Below, one piece after another: positions 1-6,060 of a stretch of DNA of 17,213 bases. Position numbers and translations under genes: made by a program. This DNA is from DASZZV01 sp035544835 (lineage in GTDB: Bacteria > Acidobacteriota > Thermoanaerobaculia > Gp7-AA8). Within the stretch, counting starts at the first letter, position 1. Each line of letters opens with the position of its first letter. The notes under the pieces were generated by a model that saw only the letters and a program-made list of their open reading frames with translations, ran no database searches and was not told the origin of the DNA. The stretch is taken from positions 1 through 17,213 of the forward strand of contig DASZZV010000010.1 of assembly GCA_035544835.1 (NCBI GenBank), read 5' to 3'.

Positions 1-11
1 TCTTTTTTGTA

Positions 12-96
12 GAGCCCCGGCAGGGGCGCGAGCGATCGACAGAAGAGCGCGTCCAATCGAGGCATCCGGTGGCGGCTTTCGCCCCTGCCGGGGCTC
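12..96. repeat. 17-bp perfect inverted repeat flanking a 51-nt spacer
   Basis: Positions 12-28 and 80-96 are perfect reverse complements of 17 bases, rich in G and C (GAGCCCCGGCAGGGGCG). Both arms lie outside any credible gene. The arrangement looks like an intergenic dispersed palindrome of the REP/MITE kind. No second copy exists in this window, so calling it a repeat family is inference. The T-run at 3-8 just outside the left arm could help a minus-strand transcript terminate, but the long loop makes a classic terminator unlikely. Confidence 0.6.
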
Positions 97-135
97 GGTG
101 AAACTTCCAAGCAAATGATTGATTCGTGACGTCTT

Positions 136-225
136 CCAGTGGTTCGCTTCGCTCACCACTGGCTACCAGCTCCGCGGCCCTCCGGGCCGGGCCCTCCGGG
201 CCTCACACACCGGGCTCCGCCCGGT
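136..225. repeat. Cluster of short GC-rich palindromes
   Basis: Four hairpins follow one another. CCAGTGGT at 136-143 pairs with ACCACTGG at 155-162. GGCCCTCCGGGCC, itself a hairpin, occurs twice in tandem at 176-188 and 190-202. ACCGGGC at 209-215 pairs with GCCCGGT at 219-225. Open frames through this region have low-complexity, repeat-derived translations and no family resemblance, so it is treated as non-coding. It lies downstream of the last gene of the minus-strand operon and may act as a transcription or mRNA-decay boundary; that role is inference. Confidence 0.6.
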
Positions 226-228
226 GCT

Positions 229-277
229 GCCACGGCTCGACGCCGTGGCACACAGGCAAGAGTGGCTGTGCCACACA
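229..277 (+). repeat. Dispersed palindromic element, copy 1 (partner copies at 14680-14802)
   Basis: Two adjacent hairpins: GCCACGGC at 229-236 with GCCGTGGC at 242-249, then CACAGGCA at 251-258 with an imperfect partner at 263-270. The same composite sequence appears in reverse complement at about 14681-14730 with very few differences, and its second half again in direct orientation at 14773-14801. Three related copies in 17 kb, all intergenic, show a genuine dispersed repeat family. No transposase is linked to it here. Confidence 0.75.
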
Positions 278-294
278 AATGGCTTTGCCTATCC

Positions 295-1077
295 TCACAG
301 CGCCATGTGATGTACCGACGAAAGGTACACGCCGAGCACTTCGCCGATGATCACCGCGACCACTGCGACATAAAGGATTCCCGTCGCCGCCATGGTTGAG
401 CGGATCTTCACCGTTCCCCAGATCATCGGGTAGAGCCCGAGGGTCCCCATGAGGCCCCAGCCGATCCTCATCCAGAAGAAGACGCCGTCGCTCATGAGCA
501 GGGAGTAGAGGGCGGTTCCTCGCTCAAATGGTCCGGGGATGCTGAGGACGGCGAGCAACAGCAGGACGGACTTGGCGACGGCGCAGGCCAGAAGACTCCA
601 GGTCAATCGCTTCAGCGGATCGATAGGCATTCCTCGCACCACCAGATACCAGTGGCCGAGAAGCATGGCCATGCAGACGCTGCCGATGAGAGCGGTCGAG
701 CTCAGGGCGCCGGCCGCACTCCAGAAGATCGCCGGGGGACGGATCGCGCGCTGAAATGCAACCACCGGGACCATTAGATAGGCGGAGTAAAGGAGCAGTT
801 GCGGGACCCGGTAGATCAGTCGTTTGGGATAGCGAAGGACGAAATACACAAAAAGGGTGGAAGCAAGCAGAGCGACCGAGCACCAGACCAGAGGCCACTG
901 GCGCGCCACGCCATAGGAGATGGCGGCACCGGCGTCAAGGGCGACACAGGTAATGAAAATCAGGCGATAAAACTTCACCCCGGCGTTCCGGCGGCCGACC
1001 AGCGGGAGGAAGAGAAACAGGCCCGCGGCCGATTCGAGAAGAAAGAGTGCGAGGAGCAGCTTAGCGCACCGCTTCAC
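295..1077 (-). CDS. Multi-spanning integral membrane protein of unknown function
   Basis: I do not recognise this 260-residue protein. It is strongly hydrophobic, with about seven membrane segments (around residues 7-27, 38-58, 64-84, 92-110, 120-142, 160-180 and 200-260, the last region holding two or more). Possible conserved features are GHWYLV near residue 142, an Arg/Gly-rich RIGWGLMG stretch near 203, and a late Glu inside the final membrane segment (IIGEVLG). It begins with GTG at 1077 and its first 17 bases overlap the end of the upstream deacetylase gene, so translation is probably coupled. As the last gene of an envelope operon it may serve the cell surface, but nothing in the sequence names a substrate. 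The ORF is well supported; the function is open. Confidence 0.8.
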   Translation of the reverse strand: MKRCAKLLLALFLLESAAGLFLFLPLVGRRNAGVKFYRLIFITCVALDAGAAISYGVARQWPLVWCSVALLASTLFVYFVLRYPKRLIYRVPQLLLYSAYLMVPVVAFQRAIRPPAIFWSAAGALSSTALIGSVCMAMLLGHWYLVVRGMPIDPLKRLTWSLLACAVAKSVLLLLAVLSIPGPFERGTALYSLLMSDGVFFWMRIGWGLMGTLGLYPMIWGTVKIRSTMAATGILYVAVVAVIIGEVLGVYLSSVHHMAL

Positions 1078-2257
1078 TCGCTCGAATGAAGCGGAATCCT
1101 CTCGCCTGAAGTCGCGGTATCTCTTCGCGCAATACCTGCACGGTCAAAGGATAAATGTGTCCGATGCCAACGGCCAGGCCGTGCGACTCCGCGCGCGCGG
1201 CCAGGATGCGGAGCTGTTCCCGAATCGCGCTGGAGGACTCGACATCATCCAGAAAAACATCTCTCCCAGCAGTAGGAACGCTCATCCGGCGTGCCATCGA
1301 TTCTCCGACGCTTCCGGCGATGGTTCGGGAATCGATAAAATACAGACCTTTTTCCTTCACGACCGAGAGCACGTCGCGCATGACTCGAGGGTCCCGCGTG
1401 GCGCGTGATCCCATATGGTTGTTCAAGCCGCGAACGTGCGGGATGGAGTCGACGCCATCGGCGGCTGTCCGGCGAATGCTGTCGCTCGACATACTGGTGA
1501 AGATCGCCTTCGCGCCGGGCGACTTGTGAGGGTAATCGTTGGGCTCCATCGGCAGATGACACAGGATCTCATGACCCTTACCAGCAAGAAAGTCAGCACT
1601 CTGTCGGGCATTGGGTGTTCCCGGAATCACGGCGAAGCTGAGCCCGCTGGGTAAATCTGCAGCCGCCTCGAGCGGCTGGCGATCGAAACCGACGTCGTCG
1701 AGGATTAGCGCGATCCGCTTTTCCCCTGCGGTGCTGGTCGGATGGACTGCCGGCGACGGGGGAACCTGCGCGATCTCAACGTCCCTGAGGTCATCCTGCT
1801 CGGACATCGCCTCGAGTCCATCTCCCCGATCGCCTCGCTGCAATCTTCGAACGGACAACCTCTCGACCGTCCCTCCCTCACGGATTTCGATGTCATTGCC
1901 CTGCGCTCGAACCGTCGCCCCCGGCATGCTCTTCTGGAGATGAGCAGCTACATCCGAAGCCGAAGTAAACGACTCCAGGATGACCTTTCCCGCCGCGGCG
2001 TGAATACGTTCTTTGTCGAAGCCGGCCTGGCGCAAGCGCGAGGCCAGGTTGGAAGGACGCCCAAGCGGAGCCGCTTTCGGAGCAGAGGCTTCCTTCTCCG
2101 GGGCGGGGCTGTGAAGAAACTGCCAGGCCAGGTACGCCGCCAGCGCTACGATCGGAATCGCCAGCACCAGCATGAATCGGCCGGAGCTACGCTTCCGAGG
2201 CAGTGGCTTACGGCGAGGTGCCTTTTTCTTCGCTGGTCGCGAAGAAGTAACCGGCAT
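1061..2257 (-). CDS. Divergent polysaccharide deacetylase, YibQ/DUF610 family
   Basis: This 398-residue protein has a Lys/Arg-rich cytoplasmic start (residues 7-27), one membrane anchor (about 28-48), a linker and small domain to about 175, and a C-terminal divergent polysaccharide deacetylase (Polysacc_deac_2) domain. Family motifs in order are LILDDVG (185-190), HLPMEP (234-239), NNHMGS (279-284), FIDSRT (307-312), FLDD (335-338) and GHIYPLT (366-372). The Asp pair and the His motifs resemble the metal site of NodB-type deacetylases. YibQ proteins are expected outside the inner membrane, and the gene often sits beside envC, as here; its enzyme activity is poorly established. The start ATG shares one base with the preceding stop (TGATG), so coupling to the S41 gene is likely. 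An N-terminal anchor instead of a cleaved signal peptide would keep it membrane-bound. Confidence 0.92.
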   Translation of the reverse strand: MPVTSSRPAKKKAPRRKPLPRKRSSGRFMLVLAIPIVALAAYLAWQFLHSPAPEKEASAPKAAPLGRPSNLASRLRQAGFDKERIHAAAGKVILESFTSASDVAAHLQKSMPGATVRAQGNDIEIREGGTVERLSVRRLQRGDRGDGLEAMSEQDDLRDVEIAQVPPSPAVHPTSTAGEKRIALILDDVGFDRQPLEAAADLPSGLSFAVIPGTPNARQSADFLAGKGHEILCHLPMEPNDYPHKSPGAKAIFTSMSSDSIRRTAADGVDSIPHVRGLNNHMGSRATRDPRVMRDVLSVVKEKGLYFIDSRTIAGSVGESMARRMSVPTAGRDVFLDDVESSSAIREQLRILAARAESHGLAVGIGHIYPLTVQVLREEIPRLQARGFRFIRASEAVR

Positions 2258-3444
2258 CAGGCTGCGATCCGATGCTGGTTTTCACCGAACATCGACAGCG
2301 CCTTCTCCAGGATCAGATCCTCGGGTGGCTCCTTGCTGTTCGGATCCTTCAGCGCCAGCGGCGTCAGATCGACGATCGTCTCCGGCCGGATACCCTGATC
2401 CTTAATTACTTTGCCCTCAGGCGTGGTGTAGTGGCCGATCGTCATATAGAGAGCGCCGCCGCTTGCCAGCGGGACGAGCTTTTGAATGACGGCCCGTCCG
2501 TATGTCGGAATCCCGACGCTCCTGGCGCGATGATTTCCGACCAGTGCTGCTGCGAAGACCTCTCCGCTGCCGGCAGTCGAGCTGTCGGTTACCACGATCA
2601 CGTCGCCGTCGAAAACAGTGGCGCGGTCGGCCGACCAGGTCTTCTTCTCCACGCGCCGTCCGGAGGTGCTGGTAATGGTTCCTGCGGCCAGCAGCGCATC
2701 CGCGGAAGCAGCGACCTCCTCGATATCGCCGCCGGCGGCGTTGCCGCGAACGTCGATGACCAGTTTTTTCCTTCCGCTCTTCGCGGCGCTGACCAGCGCC
2801 TCCTGAAAGTGCTGGGACGACCCTTTGCGAAAATCAGGAATGCGAACGTAGGCCACTCCGCCGATATCTTCCAGGGTCGCGAAGGAGGGCTCGACCTTCT
2901 TAGGATCGATGTCGAACTCATCACGCTTGCTGGCCCCGCCACGAACCACGGTCAGATGAAGAGGCTTCCCGTCGACGGCATTGAGTGACTGGCGCATCTG
3001 CCATACCGCCATCTGCTGCGTCGGAGCACCATTGATCCGCTCGATGAAGTCGCCCGGAAGGACACCGGCTTTGCGCGCCAGTGAAGCGGGCGTTGCCGAG
3101 ATCACATAGGCGTAGCCGAAACGCTTGGTCACGACCAGACCGAGGGGATTCGGCTGATCCTCGGTGAACTTCCTGTATTCAGGCATCTGAGAAGGGGGGA
3201 CGTAGTAGCTGAATTCATCGATGGCATCGGTAACACCGGAGAAGGCTCCCTTCACCAGTTTGTCCGTCGACACATCTTCCACATAGTTCTCCCGGACGAT
3301 CCGGAAGACCTCGGTGAAGATGCTGAGGTACTTGTAGACATTGTCCTTCTGCACGGCCTGGGCAAAGACACCTGCGGCCAACATCATCAGCATCAGGGCC
3401 ACGGAAATGGCCAGAAACACAATTTTCTTGCCGCTCATAAGCAT
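2257..3444 (-). CDS. S41 family C-terminal processing peptidase-like protein with PDZ domain, atypical catalytic dyad
   Basis: 395 residues: a signal peptide or anchor (about 8-30), an N-terminal helical region, a PDZ domain (about 97-170, with GVLPGDFIERING) and an S41 domain (about 190-360). Family landmarks are clear: DVRGN (231-235), VTDSSTAGSGE (285-295), the late YTTPEGKVI and the DQGIRPE motif (349-355). Active CtpA/Prc proteins have SASASE with a central catalytic Ser and a Lys in FGKG. Aligning on the EVFAAA stretch puts Gly292 at the Ser position (Ser293 is adjacent) and Arg317 at the Lys position. Classical Ser-Lys chemistry therefore looks absent, and the protein may be a scaffold or use a different nucleophile. 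A second ATG at 3438 is an equally plausible start. It lies 7 nt after the EnvC-like gene, matching the known envC-ctpA-yibQ grouping. Confidence 0.9.
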   Translation of the reverse strand: MLMSGKKIVFLAISVALMLMMLAAGVFAQAVQKDNVYKYLSIFTEVFRIVRENYVEDVSTDKLVKGAFSGVTDAIDEFSYYVPPSQMPEYRKFTEDQPNPLGLVVTKRFGYAYVISATPASLARKAGVLPGDFIERINGAPTQQMAVWQMRQSLNAVDGKPLHLTVVRGGASKRDEFDIDPKKVEPSFATLEDIGGVAYVRIPDFRKGSSQHFQEALVSAAKSGRKKLVIDVRGNAAGGDIEEVAASADALLAAGTITSTSGRRVEKKTWSADRATVFDGDVIVVTDSSTAGSGEVFAAALVGNHRARSVGIPTYGRAVIQKLVPLASGGALYMTIGHYTTPEGKVIKDQGIRPETIVDLTPLALKDPNSKEPPEDLILEKALSMFGENQHRIAA

Positions 3445-3451
3445 TCAGCGA

Positions 3452-4609
3452 TCAGCGCAGCCACGACCGCGGATCGGAGGGACGGTTGTCCTCCCGGACC
3501 TCGAAGTACAGATAGCTGTCGCCCCCTTCCTCATTTTCTGCAACGAACCCGATTACCTGACCGGCAACAACGCTTTCACCGACGTGAACCGTCGCTCCCC
3601 TGATATTTCCATAGAGCGAGAAAACACGGTCACCGTGATCAACGATCAAGAGGTTACCGTATCCTCTGAACCACTGTGAGAACAAAACTGTTCCATTGAA
3701 GACAGCATGAGCATCTGCTCCCGGCGCTGCAGCGATCTTGATGCCGTTACTCTGGGTGAAAGTCGCGAACTTCGAGTTTCTCTGCCTTCCGAAGCCTTCG
3801 ATCAATTTCCCCATAAGAGGCCACTGCAAAGCACCTTTGAAAGAGGTCACCTTCTCGCGGTGAATGGCGTCGCCGCTGTTGTGGGCGTAAAGAAGATTGA
3901 ACAGCCGCTGCAACCGCTGTTCTTTTTCCTGCAACTCGGCGATCTTCAGAACCGAGCTCGTCGACTGGCTGCGCAGTGATACCAGCAATGTCTCTTTCTG
4001 CCGCTTCCTGGCTTCGACGTTGCGCCGGCTCTCGGCGATCTTCTCCTGCATCTGGGTAATCCTGGCGCGATGAGATGTGAGCATGGAGCGGTCGGAGTCG
4101 AGCTTTCTCTGCGAGACCCGATAGGAGTCGACGAGCCTCGCGTCCCGACGTACGAGATAGGAGAGCATCGACGCTGCTTCCAGCGGGTTCTGCCCAGCGT
4201 TGAGGCCCAGGATGATTCGAAGGTAGGAGAGATTCCCGAGCCTGTAGAGAACGGCCAGCCGCTGGGACAAGGCCCGTTTCTGCTGTGCCACGCGGGCCGT
4301 CAGGTCGGTCATCTCGGTCGTGAGCTGAACGGATCGATTTTCGAGGTCTGCGGCGACCTCTTCCGCAAGTGTCTGTTCTCGGAGGTGAATGGCCAGCTCC
4401 AGATTCACCGCCTCCAGCTCCCCTTCCGCGGAACGAGCCTGGCTGTTGACGCGGGCCAGATTCGAACGGAGCGCCGCAATCTCGTCACGAATCCTGATCA
4501 GGTCGCGGTCGATGGGCCGCGTCTCTCCAACAAGCGAGGTCGAAAAGGCCGTCAGCAGAAGAAGGAAAAGGACCAGTTTCCCCCTTGCCTGCTGAGGAGC
4601 GCGGCTCAG
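3452..4609 (-). CDS. envC: EnvC-like murein hydrolase activator (coiled coil plus degenerate LytM/M23 domain), probable CTG start
   Basis: With a CTG start at 4609 the protein has 385 residues: a positively charged start and hydrophobic signal peptide (1 to about 27, core KLVLFLLLLTAF), a long coiled coil (about 32-245) and an M23/LytM domain (about 262-385). The first ATG, GTG or TTG in frame is the GTG at 4408, which would delete the signal peptide and part of the coil. The frame from 4609 is open throughout, and CTGA overlaps the rnc stop by 4 bases. The usual zinc ligands are missing: HxGxD is S287-N-G-I-K291, the later His is N335, and HLH is Y366-L-Y368. E. coli EnvC has a similarly dead LytM domain and activates N-acetylmuramyl amidases, so the same role in septal wall splitting is inferred. 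No amidase gene is present in the window. Confidence 0.85.
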   Translation of the reverse strand: MSRAPQQARGKLVLFLLLLTAFSTSLVGETRPIDRDLIRIRDEIAALRSNLARVNSQARSAEGELEAVNLELAIHLREQTLAEEVAADLENRSVQLTTEMTDLTARVAQQKRALSQRLAVLYRLGNLSYLRIILGLNAGQNPLEAASMLSYLVRRDARLVDSYRVSQRKLDSDRSMLTSHRARITQMQEKIAESRRNVEARKRQKETLLVSLRSQSTSSVLKIAELQEKEQRLQRLFNLLYAHNSGDAIHREKVTSFKGALQWPLMGKLIEGFGRQRNSKFATFTQSNGIKIAAAPGADAHAVFNGTVLFSQWFRGYGNLLIVDHGDRVFSLYGNIRGATVHVGESVVAGQVIGFVAENEEGGDSYLYFEVREDNRPSDPRSWLR

Positions 4610-5319
4610 CTGCGCCGCTCGGCGTCCATCTGCAGAGCAGCTTTCGCGGCCTGCTGCTGTGCTTCCTTTTTCGATGACCCCTCTCCCTTCGCCGCAATCT
4701 CGCTGGTCAGCCGGACCTCGACGACGAATCGCTTGTCATGGTCCGGACCGATCTCATCGACGACCTGATACTCCGGCAACGGCAGCCCCTGCCCCTGCGC
4801 GACTTCCTGCAGGGCCGTCTTGTAGTCCTGAAACAACAGATCGTCGGAATCTATGGCCAGAACGTCGGGCTGGAAAGAGTCGCGAAGAAGCTTCTGCGCC
4901 GGCTCAATACCGCCGTCCAGAAAGACCCCGGCAATCACCGCCTCGAACAGATTCGCCAGGAGTGAGTCTTTCTTGCGCCCGCCCGATTTCTCTTCACCGA
5001 CGCCGAGGAACAGAACCTCCCCCATTCCATACTGGCGAGCCTTCATGGCCAGAATCGGAGCGCTGACGAGGTAGGCTTTCATCTTGGAGAGCGCTCCCTC
5101 GTCAAGGGTCGGGAAATGCTGAAAGAGAAGGTCGCCAATCACGAACCCGAGAACGGAGTCCCCGAGAAACTCATAGGTCTCGTTGTCGTCGAGCTGACGC
5201 TCACGGGCTTCATGGGCGTAGGACTTGTGTGTCAAAGCCCTGACCAGAAGCTCGCCGTTGCGGAAGCTGTAGCCGAGACGCTGTTCGAAGCGCTCGAGAT
5301 CGTTTCGTTCGATATTCAA
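4606..5319 (-). CDS. rnc: Ribonuclease III
   Basis: 237 residues, the usual RNase III length. The endonuclease domain (about 5-150) has the signature NETYEFLGDS (46-55) with Glu47, Glu50 and Asp54, and NLFEA (123-127) supplying catalytic Glu126; the position of E. coli Asp114 is Asn123 here. A double-stranded RNA-binding domain follows (about 164-232) with its SKKEAQQQAAKAAL helix. The enzyme cuts dsRNA in rRNA precursors and mRNAs. I chose the TTG at 5319 because homology begins at MNIERNDLERFEQ; the frame is open to 5550, but that extension reads through palindromic repeats and resembles nothing. A TATACT -10 box sits 7 nt upstream, suggesting a leaderless mRNA. The gene opens the envelope operon and overlaps the next gene by 4 nt. 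Confidence 0.95.
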   Translation of the reverse strand: MNIERNDLERFEQRLGYSFRNGELLVRALTHKSYAHEARERQLDDNETYEFLGDSVLGFVIGDLLFQHFPTLDEGALSKMKAYLVSAPILAMKARQYGMGEVLFLGVGEEKSGGRKKDSLLANLFEAVIAGVFLDGGIEPAQKLLRDSFQPDVLAIDSDDLLFQDYKTALQEVAQGQGLPLPEYQVVDEIGPDHDKRFVVEVRLTSEIAAKGEGSSKKEAQQQAAKAALQMDAERRS

Positions 5320-5326
5320 CGGGCGG

Positions 5327-5332
5327 AGTATA
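5327..5332 (-). promoter_or_regulatory. Probable -10 box of a leaderless rnc promoter
   Basis: The minus strand reads TATACT here, five of six bases of the sigma-70 consensus. Seven bases separate it from the TTG start of rnc, so transcription would begin at or within a base of the start codon. I see no good -35 hexamer at 17 nt and no Shine-Dalgarno sequence, both compatible with a leaderless start. Transcription of rnc and the whole operon could start here independently of the distant riboswitch promoter. Confidence 0.45.
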
Positions 5333-5389
5333 GCGAAGGAAAAGAAACAGGGAAGAGCCAACAGCGGAATGACGAAGGGGTCGGCGGGC

Positions 5390-5486
5390 GTAGGGCCGCA
5401 TGGCATGCGGCCGGTACCCCTGCCGGTCGCCTCGGTCTGCCAGTTAACAAACTGCCAGGTGCCGGCCGCACGCCATGCGGCCCTAC
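5390..5486. repeat. 25-bp near-perfect inverted repeat between rnc and tRNA-Phe
   Basis: Positions 5390-5414 and 5462-5486 are reverse complements with one mismatch in 25 bases (core GTAGGGCCGCATGGC). Each arm also folds on itself (GCCGCAT with ATGCGGC). The spacer carries a direct repeat of CTGCCAG (5439-5445 and 5452-5458). The compact, self-folding, intergenic form suggests a dispersed palindromic element or miniature mobile unit rather than a terminator. No other copy is in the window. Confidence 0.65.
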
Positions 5487-5543
5487 ACGCCATGTTGCCG
5501 CAAGCTCTGGAATCTCCACGCCCCGCGCACCGTTGGCAGTTCG

Positions 5544-5572
5544 TTGACACGATTGGCGTTGTTCGTTATCGT
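5544..5572 (+). promoter_or_regulatory. Sigma-70 promoter of tRNA-Phe
   Basis: TTGACA (5544-5549, perfect -35) is followed by a 17-nt spacer and TATCGT (5567-5572, -10). The predicted start lies about 3 nt before the tRNA. A GC-rich stretch (GGCGCGCC, 5573-5580) follows the -10, as in stringently controlled stable-RNA promoters; that control is inference. Confidence 0.7.
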
Positions 5573-5582
5573 GGCGCGCCTT

Positions 5583-5658
<76 letters not shown>

Positions 5659-5673
5659 AGCTTCAATCCATCT

Positions 5674-5703
5674 GAGGGAGTCCGAAAGGACTCCCTCTTT
5701 TTT
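5674..5703 (+). terminator. Rho-independent terminator of tRNA-Phe
   Basis: A perfect 10-bp stem (GAGGGAGTCC with GGACTCCCTC) closes a GAAA tetraloop at 5684-5687 and is followed by six T residues (5698-5703). It starts 16 nt after the tRNA 3' end. On the minus strand the hairpin lacks a following T-run, so it should act in the tRNA direction only. Confidence 0.92.
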
Positions 5704-5780
5704 GAATTGAGAATTGAGAATTGAGAAATTAAAGAAGAACCAGTTTTTCTTTCTCAATTCTCAATTCTCAATTCTCAATT
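5704..5780. repeat. Heptanucleotide tandem repeats arranged as a 25-bp inverted repeat
   Basis: The heptamer GAATTGA is repeated about three times at 5704-5728, and its complement TCAATTC about four times at 5750-5780. Positions 5704-5728 and 5750-5774 form a perfect 25-bp inverted repeat around a 21-nt loop. The AT-rich composition contrasts sharply with the surrounding sequence. Tandem heptamers are prone to slippage, so copy number may vary between strains. The element lies between the tRNA terminator and the riboswitch hairpin. Confidence 0.85.
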
Positions 5781-5782
5781 TC

Positions 5783-5817
5783 AAAAGGAAACGCCGCGGA
5801 TCGCTCCGCGGCGTTTT
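5783..5817 (-). terminator. Terminator-like hairpin after the c-di-AMP riboswitch (possible expression platform)
   Basis: AAACGCCGCGGA (5789-5800) pairs perfectly over 12 bp with TCCGCGGCGTTT (5805-5816) around a 4-nt loop. Read on the minus strand it begins about 6 nt after the riboswitch 3' flank and is followed by a pyrimidine tract containing TTTCCTTTT. ydaO riboswitches usually stop transcription when bound to c-di-AMP, so this is the expected place for the terminator. On the plus strand the hairpin is followed by TTTT and could back up the tRNA terminator. An anti-terminator is possible because GCGGC at the 3' side of P1 could pair with GCCGC in the hairpin; I cannot test it. Confidence 0.6.
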
Positions 5818-5822
5818 GTAGG

Positions 5823-5970
5823 GCTTGCCCTCCGTGCCGCCTACGAGGTTAGCTGTCGGATTAGGGCGGGAAGCCCCTCCAGCTTCTGGCTGGATTCACC
5901 CCGGACGGTGGCAAGCCGTCGCTAAGTTCGGTTCCCCCGCTCCTCAGCGCTGAGGATTAGGCTGGCAAGC
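5823..5970 (-). ncRNA. Cyclic di-AMP (ydaO/yuaA) riboswitch
   Basis: Read on the minus strand, this stretch carries the ydaO consensus blocks in the correct order: CGGGGGAACC (within 5926-5939), GGGGTGAATCC (5902-5892), and AATCCGACAGCTAACCTCG (within 5862-5842), which matches the signature AATCCGTCAGCTAACCTCGTA except for one base. GCCTA (near 5961-5957) pairs with TAGGC (5843-5839) to close P1, extended by GCC/GGC and GGCTT/AAGCC. A variable hairpin with GACGG/CCGTC lies between the first two blocks. The class binds c-di-AMP and normally switches expression off, often for cell-wall hydrolases and ion or osmolyte transport. No gene directly follows; the next minus-strand gene is rnc about 500 nt on. 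Confidence 0.9.
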
Positions 5971-6008
5971 CGCCGCCGGAGCCGAACACTCCCTCGGCGA
6001 CATCCGCC

Positions 6009-6036
6009 AATGTAGACCGTTTCCGCCTGATGTCAA
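6009..6036 (-). promoter_or_regulatory. Sigma-70 promoter driving the riboswitch transcript
   Basis: The minus strand reads TTGACA (6036-6031), a 16-nt spacer, then TACATT (6014-6009). The -35 is perfect and the -10 matches four of six positions. Initiation is expected near 6003, about 35 nt upstream of the riboswitch core. A dedicated promoter argues that the riboswitch is transcribed and not a decayed remnant. Confidence 0.7.
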
Positions 6037-6060
6037 GTGAGCCGAACGACGCTGTAGCGT

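Noticed and set aside
119..399. Small plus-strand open frames near the left edge
   Set aside because: They translate tandem palindromes (GGCCCTCCGGGCC and similar) and the end of the membrane-protein gene in antisense, with no ribosome site or family resemblance.
5320..5550. N-terminal extension of RNase III to an upstream start at 5550
   Set aside because: The extra 77 residues read through the 5390-5486 inverted repeat and the tRNA promoter, have no family similarity, and homology begins exactly after the TTG at 5319.
5704..5780. CRISPR-like array from the repeated heptamers
   Set aside because: The units are 7 nt, contiguous and without spacers, and the two blocks are in opposite orientation; no cas gene is present.
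5823..5970. Plus-strand structured RNA such as 6S RNA or a cobalamin riboswitch
   Set aside because: Plus-strand motifs did not fit those classes, whereas the reverse complement matches the ydaO blocks in order and has a promoter on the same strand.
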